From: DTSX01 sp964633465
GTDB lineage: Bacteria; Pseudomonadota; Gammaproteobacteria; Steroidobacterales; UBA11654
NCBI GenBank assembly: GCA_964633465.1
Contig: CAZWGB010000001.1
Span: 1-64,000, forward strand
Length of the DNA stretch: 64,000 nucleotides
Reading direction: 5' to 3'
The translations under genes and the position numbers were made by a program. A model generated the notes under the pieces. It was not told where the DNA came from, ran no database searches, and saw only the letters and a list, made by a program, of their open reading frames with translations. Each line of letters opens with the position of its first letter. The stretch's first letter is position 1. This document shows positions 27,821 to 35,758 of the stretch, one piece after another.

Positions 27821-28549
27821 TCATTCTTTTTTCTGCTCTCTTTTTTTTCTGAATCGTCTAAGAGTTAGTGTACGCCATAATTTTCTGGTCAGTCTAATTA
27901 ATTTATCCAGTTTACCTGATGAATAATAGGTGAGATCATCTTTTGTAATCTCATTGTATTGTCTGAAGTATTTGTGTTTAATCCAGGCATTAAGATCCGT
28001 TTGTTTAGAGAAATTGTAAAGCCAGCGTTTAATGAATTGATTTTTGGAATTAAGACTCATAGCCGCACCAAAATCAATCAGGTAAGGTTGGTTCTTCTCA
28101 CCAATTAAAATGTTGTCCTTTCGTTTTAAATCGCCATGACTGACTCCGGCTTCATGGATTGATAAAATAAGAGCGAGTAGATCTATAAAAAACTGATCTC
28201 GATTCTCAAGCGTATATTCTTTTTCTCTGTAAGAATCGCCATCTATGTATTCGAGGATTAGACTGCCATCGTCACTCAGCCCATAACATTTAGGAATGCC
28301 CGCGATGCCTTCTAATCTTTGATAAATTTTGTATTCATGCTGGATAAAATGTTTGCTGACACGTCTTGTAAAAACACCAATTTTATTGGTTCTTTTAATT
28401 AAAAAAAATTGCTCATCCACCAGCACTTTAAATGCAATTCCTTGATGACCTTGATTTGTTAGTCGAACCAAATCAATATCTTCGTCTGAACGAAGTCTTT
28501 GGTTAATATTTTCGAAAATCTTTTTCGGTAATTGAGTTTTTGATGTCAT
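27821..28549 (-). CDS. Kdo/WaaP- or RIO-like small kinase domain protein
   Basis: A 242-residue single-domain kinase-fold protein. The catalytic loop HGDLKRKDN has D140, and the metal-binding DFG aspartate is D159 in LIDFGAAM; an N-lobe lysine follows the strand QFFLIKRT near residue 52. This size and motif set resemble lipopolysaccharide heptose/Kdo kinases and BUD32/RIO kinases rather than eukaryote-type receptor kinases; there is no membrane segment. The substrate is unknown. Its start shares one base with the stop of the upstream methyltransferase gene, indicating coupled translation. Confidence 0.72.
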   Translation of the reverse strand: MTSKTQLPKKIFENINQRLRSDEDIDLVRLTNQGHQGIAFKVLVDEQFFLIKRTNKIGVFTRRVSKHFIQHEYKIYQRLEGIAGIPKCYGLSDDGSLILEYIDGDSYREKEYTLENRDQFFIDLLALILSIHEAGVSHGDLKRKDNILIGEKNQPYLIDFGAAMSLNSKNQFIKRWLYNFSKQTDLNAWIKHKYFRQYNEITKDDLTYYSSGKLDKLIRLTRKLWRTLTLRRFRKKREQKKE

Positions 28550-29151
28550 TACAACCTGTTGGTTAGGAGTATCAACCAGAATAAAATAAAGACAAAAATT
28601 ACTGGCTCATAATTATTCTTTAGGCTTTTTTCCCAAGACCATTGAGTAAGATTCAAACTGTTGAATTTAAATTTAGGCATTAAGGCAGGTGTTTGCTGAG
28701 ACCAAGAATCCCATGTTTCAGAAAACAGTGATTTTAATTTTCGGTCCTCATACTCAATTGCAGTCGGGTAGTAAAACCAAAAAAAGATAATTGAGATCAG
28801 AAAAGCTGAGATAAAACCAGTAGCAAAAGACATGCCAGTGAGAATCAAGATATTGCCTGTGTAAAGAGGATGTCTGATATAGGCATAAGGACCTGATGTT
28901 GACAGTTCTTTGTTCTTTAACACGAACCCAGAGGCATATAAACGAATAAGCAAACCATCCAAAACTAATACGCATCCAAGAATAAAAAGATATAAAGTGG
29001 GCTCAGCAAATACAGCGAAAAGTACAACTAGTATTGCACCAATGCTCTGTCTTGAAAATTCATGGTATCGAAGTTCTCGAATAAAATACTGGATCCCTGT
29101 TAATTCTTTGAGTCCCTCAGTTCGGTGTGACACGGTTCTAGGATGCTCCAC
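28549..29151 (-). CDS. Isoprenylcysteine/phospholipid methyltransferase family membrane protein
   Basis: A 200-residue integral membrane protein with about five hydrophobic helices. The motif SGPYAYIRHPLYTGNILILTG is cut here as SGPYAYIRHPLY then TGNIL; it is the signature of the ICMT/PEMT superfamily, in which the RHPxY segment binds SAM. Many bacterial members methylate small hydrophobic or lipid substrates; the target here is unknown. It overlaps the flavin-reductase-like gene by 14 bases upstream and the kinase-like gene by one base downstream. Confidence 0.75.
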   Translation of the reverse strand: MEHPRTVSHRTEGLKELTGIQYFIRELRYHEFSRQSIGAILVVLFAVFAEPTLYLFILGCVLVLDGLLIRLYASGFVLKNKELSTSGPYAYIRHPLYTGNILILTGMSFATGFISAFLISIIFFWFYYPTAIEYEDRKLKSLFSETWDSWSQQTPALMPKFKFNSLNLTQWSWEKSLKNNYEPVIFVFILFWLILLTNRL

Positions 29152-30025
29152 TCCGTTTTTGATTGATCATTTCGACAAAAGATTGGTTTACTTCGGTAAT
29201 GCCTTGTTTTTTTGCTTCTGCAATGATTCCTTTTAATGCGGTTTTAACAAAGACTTTTGGAATACCGGTTAGCTGTTTACAGGCATTCTCTGTAAATGTT
29301 ACTTCTGTATCAATTCTATTCGCGATGTACATCACAGCATCGTGTTTGGCGCCTTTTCCTTCTGGGGTTGGTAACCAAAAAGCTTTTTTATGTTTTGCAA
29401 ACCAGAATTGGTTGGCATTTCTAAATCCAAAACTAATAGGCATATTCGGTATTTTCATATCATCGCCTAAATCTAAATTTTTTCTCCAGCGTTCCCGTAA
29501 AAAGATATGATTAATTTTAAGCAAAAGGTACTCGGTATCTTCAGTTCCTTTATAGTGGAAATCTTCAGGGTTATCATTTAATTCACATTCACACACTTGA
29601 AATGCATTCTTAATTATTTTTGGTCTATCTGGGTCATTTCGATAAGCAATAGTTGGAGTTTCCTCAAGTTCAAAAGGACAATCTTTCATTTTGTCTTCGG
29701 GTTCCTGGCCTGGGTAGCCTAAATCTACTATGGGTTTTATTTTGCTCTGATCATATTCTATCCAATGCATCGCGCATTTTTTGACTCTTTTTAAGTTAGT
29801 TGAAGTATTTGATCCTCTTCTCGAGATAACAATCCATTCTCTTCTGTTGATTACACCAAATGGGAAAGAAAGCTGATAAGGACCAATAGTTGTTATGCCT
29901 TTTTCACTTACAGTTGTAATAAGAGCAAAAGAGCTTAGGAAATAAGCACTGGATTGATACCAGTTATTGTGCATAGGGCTTTCAACCCAATTATCTTTTG
30001 TTTTTTTCTTAAAAAAATTAAGCAA
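29138..30025 (-). CDS. Flavin-reductase-like protein with C-terminal PCP_red-like domain
   Basis: A 295-residue protein. Residues about 15-210 resemble the FMN-binding split barrel of flavin reductases: ALITTVSEKGITTIGPYQLSFP is represented by ALITTVSEKG then TIGPYQLSFPFG. The C-terminal 50 residues (about 238-290: ACKQLTGIP, VKTALKGIIAEAKKQGI, FVEMI) resemble the PCP_red domain named for protochlorophyllide reductase subunit B. The same domain type ends the DUF169 protein at 30943-31905, across a divergent promoter region. Binding of FMN or even F420 is possible; the substrate is unknown. Confidence 0.7.
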   Translation of the reverse strand: MLNFFKKKTKDNWVESPMHNNWYQSSAYFLSSFALITTVSEKGITTIGPYQLSFPFGVINRREWIVISRRGSNTSTNLKRVKKCAMHWIEYDQSKIKPIVDLGYPGQEPEDKMKDCPFELEETPTIAYRNDPDRPKIIKNAFQVCECELNDNPEDFHYKGTEDTEYLLLKINHIFLRERWRKNLDLGDDMKIPNMPISFGFRNANQFWFAKHKKAFWLPTPEGKGAKHDAVMYIANRIDTEVTFTENACKQLTGIPKVFVKTALKGIIAEAKKQGITEVNQSFVEMINQKRSGAS

Positions 30026-30112
30026 TGGAGTATCCCCTTTTTTGCTAACAAAGATTCTAACCGTTTTATGTTTAAAGTAATAATGCTAATTTATATTTCT
30101 AGTTTAATAAAA

Positions 30113-30922
30113 ATGGTAAATAAGATGACTCGGGGATTTATACCACTCTTTTTATACATTTTCAGTGTTAGTGTGCAAGCTGTTCCAACATCCGAGGAGC
30201 TAGATAATGCTGATTATTTAAAAGGCAAGCAAGCTTTTCAACAACGTTGCAGTGCTTGCCATACCTTAACTGAAAACAGTGCCAATATAATTGGGCCAAA
30301 TCTCTGGCATATATTTGATGCGGGTGTTGGTGATGATATCAATTTTAGCTACTCAGCCTCAATGGGTTCCTCTGATTTAATTTGGGATATAGAATTGATC
30401 TATAAATTTTTGCGAGACCCTCGAAAGTTCTTTCCAGATACCAATATGATTATCCCTGAGCCCGTTCCGAAAGAATTGTTGGCCGACATGATTGCTTTTA
30501 TGATGCTTGAAACAGATGCTCCGAATAAACCAAACATAGAGAGAGTATTTATTGCAGAAAACATGGACAAAAGTCTTCCTATTTCTGAACGCTTTCCTAG
30601 CTTTTGGAATCATTTAATGTCCAACACAACTCACTACAGATTGGTTACCAATAATACTGAGTTTGAATTTGATGCTTATTTTAATACCAATGGTTCCGTT
30701 TCAACTAACCTTAAGGGTGTAGAGGGTTTTTGGCATGTAACAGATCAGGATATGTTTTGCTATGCAATTCATCGTCTACCCTTTTTGACATCAGAATTTG
30801 TTGAATGCTTCCCAATAGCTGCAATGGCAATACCTCGATTTGCTAAAGAGCTTTGGCGCTCAAAACCCATCGAAGGTACAATTCTTCATGGCGGGATTTT
30901 GCCCGGAAGACCCACAAAATAA
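30113..30922 (+). CDS. Exported c-type cytochrome with an unknown C-terminal domain
   Basis: A 269-residue periplasmic protein. A signal peptide (about residues 5-24, ending SVQA) is followed by a class I cytochrome c domain with heme motif CSACH at 46-50 and probable axial M112 in PDTNMI. Residues about 135-269 form a second domain with WHV and two cysteines that I do not recognise. The frame is open to 29954, but that region overlaps the divergent gene; the ATGs at 30113 or 30125 give the signal peptide. It is followed 20 bases later by the DUF169 gene. Confidence 0.8.
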   Translation: MVNKMTRGFIPLFLYIFSVSVQAVPTSEELDNADYLKGKQAFQQRCSACHTLTENSANIIGPNLWHIFDAGVGDDINFSYSASMGSSDLIWDIELIYKFLRDPRKFFPDTNMIIPEPVPKELLADMIAFMMLETDAPNKPNIERVFIAENMDKSLPISERFPSFWNHLMSNTTHYRLVTNNTEFEFDAYFNTNGSVSTNLKGVEGFWHVTDQDMFCYAIHRLPFLTSEFVECFPIAAMAIPRFAKELWRSKPIEGTILHGGILPGRPTK

Positions 30923-30942
30923 AAAAAGTTATAATTGAAAAA

Positions 30943-31905
30943 ATGATAGATCTCAAAGAACTCAGTGATTCGCTTATCGGTAAGGTTAGAGGTAACCCGG
31001 TTGCTATTAGTTTGTTTAAAGAGGCAATACCTACATCCTACCAACAACAAAAAGTTGTTCCATGTTCGATTGTTCGTCATGCCATGGACAAAGGGGAAAT
31101 TGTTTCCTTTGATCAACACCATCATGATTGCACTACTGGAGTTTACACTGCCGGTGTCGATCCTGGCACAGAGGAGATTAGAAATGGGCAGTATTTAGCA
31201 AGAAACATACCTGCTTACACAGATCTAGGCGCTGAAAGGATTAAAACAGGTGATTATGTTTTGCCTCAAAATACAGTAGTTGGGATTGGAGCAGCACCTC
31301 TTGCAAATGTACCCCAAGGCATCCAGGTTGACTGGGTCGTTGTGGTTTGTACCCCACATTGGGCTAATTTTATCGGAGGTGCACGCACCGTCATAGACGG
31401 GACTCCTCCCAGAGGTGCATGCGGTTCATCATTTTGCAGTGATCTTTTTGCTACGCCTTGGCACGATGACAATGTTGTCATCACTCCTGGAGATTTGGGC
31501 GGTCGAATGAACAACCGTCTTAAACCCGAAGAAATGTTTGTAGTTGTTCCCAATCAATACCTAGAGAGTTTGTTTAATATTATGACTTCCACTCCCGATG
31601 CAAGGGCAGTTTTGGAAGCGACTAAACCTGAAGATTCTGAATATTGGGAAAAACGCAAACGATCTAAACAGGCAAAAAAAGCCAAGGCTTCCAAAACATC
31701 CAAGGACAGCTTGGATGCAAAACTGAGTATGTCTTGGGAACAAGAAGCAAAAGATCTGATTGCCATGACGCCTCCTGGAATTATTGAAATGGCAATAAAC
31801 AATGTGGAAGATTTTGCTAGAGACATGGGTGTGGAGCGTATTACTAAAACCGTGGTTCTTGATCAGATGAAGAGTATTGGCATGGATCCATCGATGCTGA
31901 ATTAA
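30943..31905 (+). CDS. DUF169 protein with C-terminal PCP_red-like domain
   Basis: A 320-residue cytoplasmic protein. Residues about 10-215 match the DUF169 (ArCR) pattern: NPVAISLFKE at the start, a conserved cysteine in VPCSIVRHA, the DCTTG turn, the GACGSSF segment and PGDLGGR. A lysine/serine-rich linker (about 240-262) leads to a C-terminal PCP_red-like domain beginning SWEQEAKDLI with FARDMGVERIT. DUF169 has no known activity. The frame opens at 30853, but the ATG at 30943 is after the cytochrome stop and fits the family start. Downstream are an SDR (5 bases) and an amidohydrolase. Confidence 0.78.
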   Translation: MIDLKELSDSLIGKVRGNPVAISLFKEAIPTSYQQQKVVPCSIVRHAMDKGEIVSFDQHHHDCTTGVYTAGVDPGTEEIRNGQYLARNIPAYTDLGAERIKTGDYVLPQNTVVGIGAAPLANVPQGIQVDWVVVVCTPHWANFIGGARTVIDGTPPRGACGSSFCSDLFATPWHDDNVVITPGDLGGRMNNRLKPEEMFVVVPNQYLESLFNIMTSTPDARAVLEATKPEDSEYWEKRKRSKQAKKAKASKTSKDSLDAKLSMSWEQEAKDLIAMTPPGIIEMAINNVEDFARDMGVERITKTVVLDQMKSIGMDPSMLN

Positions 31906-31910
31906 CTTTC

Positions 31911-32777
31911 ATGAAAGACAAAATATGCTTAATCACTGGGACAGCCAGTGGGATGGGAAGAGTTGCAGCTAAATCACTAGCAGAAAAAGGTACTACCCTA
32001 ATCTTGGTAGATTTTGATACTGAAAATGGTCTTACCGCACGAGATGAAATTATCGAAGCCACTGGTAACAAGTCAATTGAATACATCGATTGTGATGTTT
32101 CTTCCTTTTCAGAGCTACACCGTTTGTCCGACCATATTCATGAACATTATCCACGTTTGGATGTTTTGATCAACAATGCAGGCATCACCGAGTCGATGAG
32201 GAGAGAAAACGAAGACGGGTTTGAGATGACATTGGCAACCAATTTTTTAGGTCCATTTTTGCTGACTCATCTTTTACTTGATTTGCTGCAAGCTGCAGTG
32301 CCATCAAGGATTATTAATATCTCTTCGGATGCTCATAGAATGGTTAAAGAATTTGATTTTGATGACATCAACAATAGAAAACGTTGGAATAAAATCAACC
32401 ATGGAACTGGATTCCAGGCATATGCACGTTCGAAAGCTTGTCTGAATGCATTCTCATTCAGGCTTGCTAGAAACCTGGCTGAAACCGGGATATCGGTTTA
32501 CGCGGTTTCACCAGGATACTTTATCAACACCAATGCTCACCGTCATATGAGAGGAGCTTACGGGCTTTTAGTGAAAATAATTCGTCCTTTTCTTCAATCA
32601 GCAGACAGAGGTGCTTTGAATCACATAATGATGGCATCGGAAGAAAAATACCAAAACCAAACAGGATTCTACTGGGAGCATGGGGAAACCAAAGACGCAT
32701 CAGCTTTTTCCTACGATCCTGTTTTCATTGACTTCGTTTGGAAGTATGCTTGTGATGCAACAAAGATTAGTGAATGA
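31911..32777 (+). CDS. Short-chain dehydrogenase/reductase, retinol-dehydrogenase-like
   Basis: A 288-residue NAD(P)-dependent SDR. The cofactor motif TGTASGMG is near residue 10, NNAG near residue 89, a serine in INISSDAHR and the catalytic YARSK are all present. The region between them (FDFDDINNRK, then YARSKACLNAF) is like that of RDH/WWOX-type SDRs rather than FabG. Its substrate is unknown. Its stop overlaps the next start by 4 bases (ATGA), and it follows the DUF169 gene by 5 bases, so it belongs to the cytochrome-DUF169 operon. Confidence 0.85.
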   Translation: MKDKICLITGTASGMGRVAAKSLAEKGTTLILVDFDTENGLTARDEIIEATGNKSIEYIDCDVSSFSELHRLSDHIHEHYPRLDVLINNAGITESMRRENEDGFEMTLATNFLGPFLLTHLLLDLLQAAVPSRIINISSDAHRMVKEFDFDDINNRKRWNKINHGTGFQAYARSKACLNAFSFRLARNLAETGISVYAVSPGYFINTNAHRHMRGAYGLLVKIIRPFLQSADRGALNHIMMASEEKYQNQTGFYWEHGETKDASAFSYDPVFIDFVWKYACDATKISE

Positions 32778-34540
32778 TCTTGGTCGATTACATGAAACAA
32801 GAAAAAAGAAAATACTTAGTTAACAAAGCTGAAATCACGAAACTGCGACTCTTATTTTTATTGTTAATAGCATTTACCTTAATTGCTTCATGCAACACTT
32901 ATCCTCCATCAATGGAGCCCGAATTGATTGTCTTCAATGCCGATATCCGCACCGTTGATCAAAACCAGATTCGAGCAGAAGCTTTTGCGATTAAGGATGG
33001 ACGCTTTGTTGCTGTAGGCAACAATGAAGAGGTGCTAGATCTTAAAGCTGCAACCACAGAATCCATCAATGCAAATGGGGCTACCATAGTCCCAGGCTTT
33101 ATAGATAGCCATACTCATTTATCTTCCGGCTCTAAAATTGTCACCGGAATTAACTTAACTGGTGTCAGAGAAAAATCCGTTTGGCTGGAAATGATTGCAG
33201 AAAGGGTTAAGACAATGGAACCCGGTGAATGGTTATTGGGCGGTCGCTGGGATTATACTTTTGAGAATAAAGGCCTACCTACCCGTTGGGAATTAGATAA
33301 TGTGTCTCCGAATAATCCAGTTGCACTTTCAGACATTGATGGACACTCCATGTGGGTAAATTCTTTGGCTATTGAAAAAGCTAATATAAGAGCGAATTCA
33401 GAAGTCCCACTAGGTGGGCAAATACTTGTTAATGAGTCATCCGGTGAACCAAATGGAATCCTGCTCGAAGGTGCAATGCAGCTCATTTGGGATGCCCCAA
33501 CTTATGTTAGAGATTCTAATCTATCCAGAGATCAGATAGAGCAGGTTTTGGATTATGCCAACTCATTTGGTATTACTAGTGTCCATGACATGTCCAGTCG
33601 TATTGAATTAGATAAATATAAAGATTTGGCCAGCAATCAGAAATTATATGTCAGGATTTTTTGGGGAGAGCATTCAAAATTCAGTCAAGAAGAAGATAGC
33701 ACTAATAATGCAAAACGCATCAATCAACTCATCAGCGATTATAAATTTCATGATCAAGGTCGAGGACCCTTGATTGAATATGGATTTATTAAATATGTGA
33801 TTGATGGAGTGCTATCCACCCATACAGCAGCGTTGATAGACCCCTATTCTGATCGACCTGAGATTGTCGGAGAGCCATTCTATATTCAGGGAGAGATAAA
33901 TCGATTAGTTAAACGTGCTAATAACCTTGGACTGCCAGTGGCAATTCATGCCATCGGTGATAGAGGGGTTAAGATGGCTTTAAATGCATTTGAGTACAGT
34001 GGTAATGCATCTTTAGCCAACCGGATTGAGCATATTGAAATTATTGAACCTAGTGATATAGATAGATTTAAGAAGCTGAATGTCACAGCCTCAATGCAGC
34101 CCAATCACGGAACAGGAGTGATTGGTAAATACATTACTCCTAGAGTGGGTGTAGAAAGAGAGAAATATGCTTATGTGTGGAATGATTTTCTAAGATCTGA
34201 AGTTCGTCTAGCACTGAGCAGCGATTTTTCGACCTCTCCTTTTTCACCTCTGGTTCAATTGGCAGATGCAGTCTTCAGAGAAAGCCCAAGTGGCTTATAT
34301 GAAAGCCCATGGTATCCTCAGCAGGCACTTACTTTTGAGCAAGCCCTGTATGCCTATACACAAGTTGGTGCAGATCTAGCAGGGTGGGGAGATCAAATTG
34401 GTAGCATCAGTGTTGGAAAATGGGCTGATTTCGTAGTCTTGGATGGTGCACTCAATGATCCTGTAGGTCGTGAGCTCAAACAACGCAATGTAGCCAATAC
34501 ATATTTCGCTGGACGAAAAGTTTTTTCAACAGACGATTAA
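32774..34540 (+). CDS. YtcJ-like amidohydrolase, probable lipoprotein
   Basis: A 588-residue metal-dependent amidohydrolase of the PF07969/COG1574 type. A signal with lipobox LIASC (lipidated C40) suggests anchoring in the periplasm. The metal motif DSHTH follows VPGFI, and later metal ligands lie in PVAIHAIGDRG, EHIEI and SSDFSTSPF. The ATG at 32774 overlaps the SDR stop; an alternative ATG at 32792 gives a more typical lipoprotein start. The family hydrolyses amides or cyclic amides, but most members have no known substrate. The next gene (YbjQ type) begins 18 bases after the stop. Confidence 0.83.
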   Translation: MILVDYMKQEKRKYLVNKAEITKLRLLFLLLIAFTLIASCNTYPPSMEPELIVFNADIRTVDQNQIRAEAFAIKDGRFVAVGNNEEVLDLKAATTESINANGATIVPGFIDSHTHLSSGSKIVTGINLTGVREKSVWLEMIAERVKTMEPGEWLLGGRWDYTFENKGLPTRWELDNVSPNNPVALSDIDGHSMWVNSLAIEKANIRANSEVPLGGQILVNESSGEPNGILLEGAMQLIWDAPTYVRDSNLSRDQIEQVLDYANSFGITSVHDMSSRIELDKYKDLASNQKLYVRIFWGEHSKFSQEEDSTNNAKRINQLISDYKFHDQGRGPLIEYGFIKYVIDGVLSTHTAALIDPYSDRPEIVGEPFYIQGEINRLVKRANNLGLPVAIHAIGDRGVKMALNAFEYSGNASLANRIEHIEIIEPSDIDRFKKLNVTASMQPNHGTGVIGKYITPRVGVEREKYAYVWNDFLRSEVRLALSSDFSTSPFSPLVQLADAVFRESPSGLYESPWYPQQALTFEQALYAYTQVGADLAGWGDQIGSISVGKWADFVVLDGALNDPVGRELKQRNVANTYFAGRKVFSTDD

Positions 34541-34558
34541 ATCAAAAGGAGCAAAGAT

Positions 34559-34909
34559 ATTTCAGATCTAGACACAATTGTTTTAACGACAGCTCCAACA
34601 GTAGCCAATAGAGAGATAGATCATGAAATAGAAGTGATTACGGCTGAATGTGTTTTTGGCATGAATATTTTCAGGGATTTTTTTGCTGGGATTCGCGACA
34701 TATTCGGCGGCAGAAGTGAAGCCAGTCAGAAAGTCTTGAAAGATGCACGGCAGACCTGTCTGCGAGAATTGAAACTAGAAGCCGATGAACTTGGTGCTGA
34801 TGCAATTATCGGTATTGATCTTGACTACCAAGAGTTCTCAGGGAAGGGTAAAGGCATGTTGTTTTTGGTGGCTTCCGGGACAGCTGTTAAATTAAAACCT
34901 CTAAGCTAA
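34559..34909 (+). CDS. YbjQ-family (PF01906) protein with a probable ATT start codon
   Basis: The family's conserved N-terminus (ILTTAPTV-GREI-EIVTAECVFG type) is encoded upstream of the first conventional start. In frame, an ATT at 34559 lies 7 bases after a perfect AGGAG (34547-34551) and gives 116 residues starting [15 protein letters not shown], the normal YbjQ length. Starting at GTG 34634 would delete that strand and leave 91 residues with no ribosome site. The core contains [15 protein letters not shown] and [12 protein letters not shown]. YbjQ forms pentamers; the role is unresolved. The start assignment is inferred from homology and the ribosome site. Confidence 0.75.
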   Translation: MSDLDTIVLTTAPTVANREIDHEIEVITAECVFGMNIFRDFFAGIRDIFGGRSEASQKVLKDARQTCLRELKLEADELGADAIIGIDLDYQEFSGKGKGMLFLVASGTAVKLKPLS

Positions 34910-34910
34910 T

Positions 34911-35540
34911 CTATAGTAAAACTAAGATTTTTTTAACGTCCATGCTAAGTTCTTTCGGAGTTGCTGTGGGCTTGAAAGAGGCAACCAGTTTGCCATCAGG
35001 GTTGGTTAAAAATAAGCCAGCCGTATGATTCATCTCGTAAAGATAATCCTCCTCGTCATCACCAATTTTTTGGAAATAAACACTTAAGTTAGCCGTTAAT
35101 TTTTTTATTTCATCCAGAGTACCCGTAACACCGATAAATTCAGGGTTGAAAGCAGTCAAATACTCTTTCAATGTTTCTGGCTTGTCTCTGTCTGGGTCAA
35201 TGGATACAAAAATGACTTGAGGTTGTTTGACGGCTTTGTCTTCATCAAGAATTTTATAAATTTCTGTCAGTTTGAAAACCGTGGTTGGACAAACGTCGGG
35301 GCATTTACTGTAGCCAAAAAATATCAGAGACCATTTTTCTTTTAAATCCTTATGTTGAAAAGGTTTGCCTGTATGATCTATAAGATCAAATGCCACCAAT
35401 TCCATTGGTTGAGCCAGTGCTTTGCCTGTCTCCAAAACGGTTGTTTTGCTGATAAAAGTAGGCAAATTTATTGCCAGACTGTAGGCAGCAATAACGACAA
35501 AAATTATAAGACCAAGAAAAAAGCCTGTTTTTTTATTCAC
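34911..35540 (-). CDS. SCO1/SenC-family copper chaperone
   Basis: A 209-residue thioredoxin-fold protein with an N-terminal membrane anchor (about residues 7-24) and a periplasmic domain. Copper ligands C80, C84 (CPDVC) and H172 (MNHTAG) are present, as in SCO proteins that load copper into the CuA site of cytochrome c oxidase or protect against oxidants. No oxidase genes are adjacent here, but a 50-residue membrane protein lies just upstream (gap 31 bases). It converges with the YbjQ gene, leaving one base between. Confidence 0.88.
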   Translation of the reverse strand: MNKKTGFFLGLIIFVVIAAYSLAINLPTFISKTTVLETGKALAQPMELVAFDLIDHTGKPFQHKDLKEKWSLIFFGYSKCPDVCPTTVFKLTEIYKILDEDKAVKQPQVIFVSIDPDRDKPETLKEYLTAFNPEFIGVTGTLDEIKKLTANLSVYFQKIGDDEEDYLYEMNHTAGLFLTNPDGKLVASFKPTATPKELSMDVKKILVLL

Positions 35541-35571
35541 GACTAATCCCTTTATGGTTATACATGAGTAT

Positions 35572-35724
35572 CTATACTCTGGGTCCGCAAATTACTGCAA
35601 CCGGGTTGTATTCAGGAAAGAAAATTGGAGACAGATAACCCCAACCATTAAATACAATAAGGATAATGAAGGGAATCATGACGATTACCGCTATAACGAA
35701 GAAATATTTCTTGTCTTGATCCAT
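35572..35724 (-). CDS. 50-residue single-helix membrane protein next to the SCO gene
   Basis: A minus-strand frame from ATG 35724 to TAG 35572-35574 encodes a charged start (MDQDKKYF), one hydrophobic helix at about residues 8-27, and a short C-terminal tail with GWGYLSPIF and PVAVICG. It lies between the FAD oxidoreductase (34 bases upstream) and the SCO gene, on the same strand. No strong ribosome site is visible. It resembles small oxidase- or copper-associated membrane subunits in layout, but I do not recognise a family. Confidence 0.55.
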   Translation of the reverse strand: MDQDKKYFFVIAVIVMIPFIILIVFNGWGYLSPIFFPEYNPVAVICGPRV

Positions 35725-35758
35725 TTTTAAAGTCAGCCTATTTTATATTTTTTTATCT

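Noticed and set aside
29954..30112. N-terminal 53 residues of the long cytochrome c frame
   Set aside because: They overlap the divergent flavin-reductase-like gene and place the signal peptide internally; the ATGs at 30113 and 30125 are better starts.
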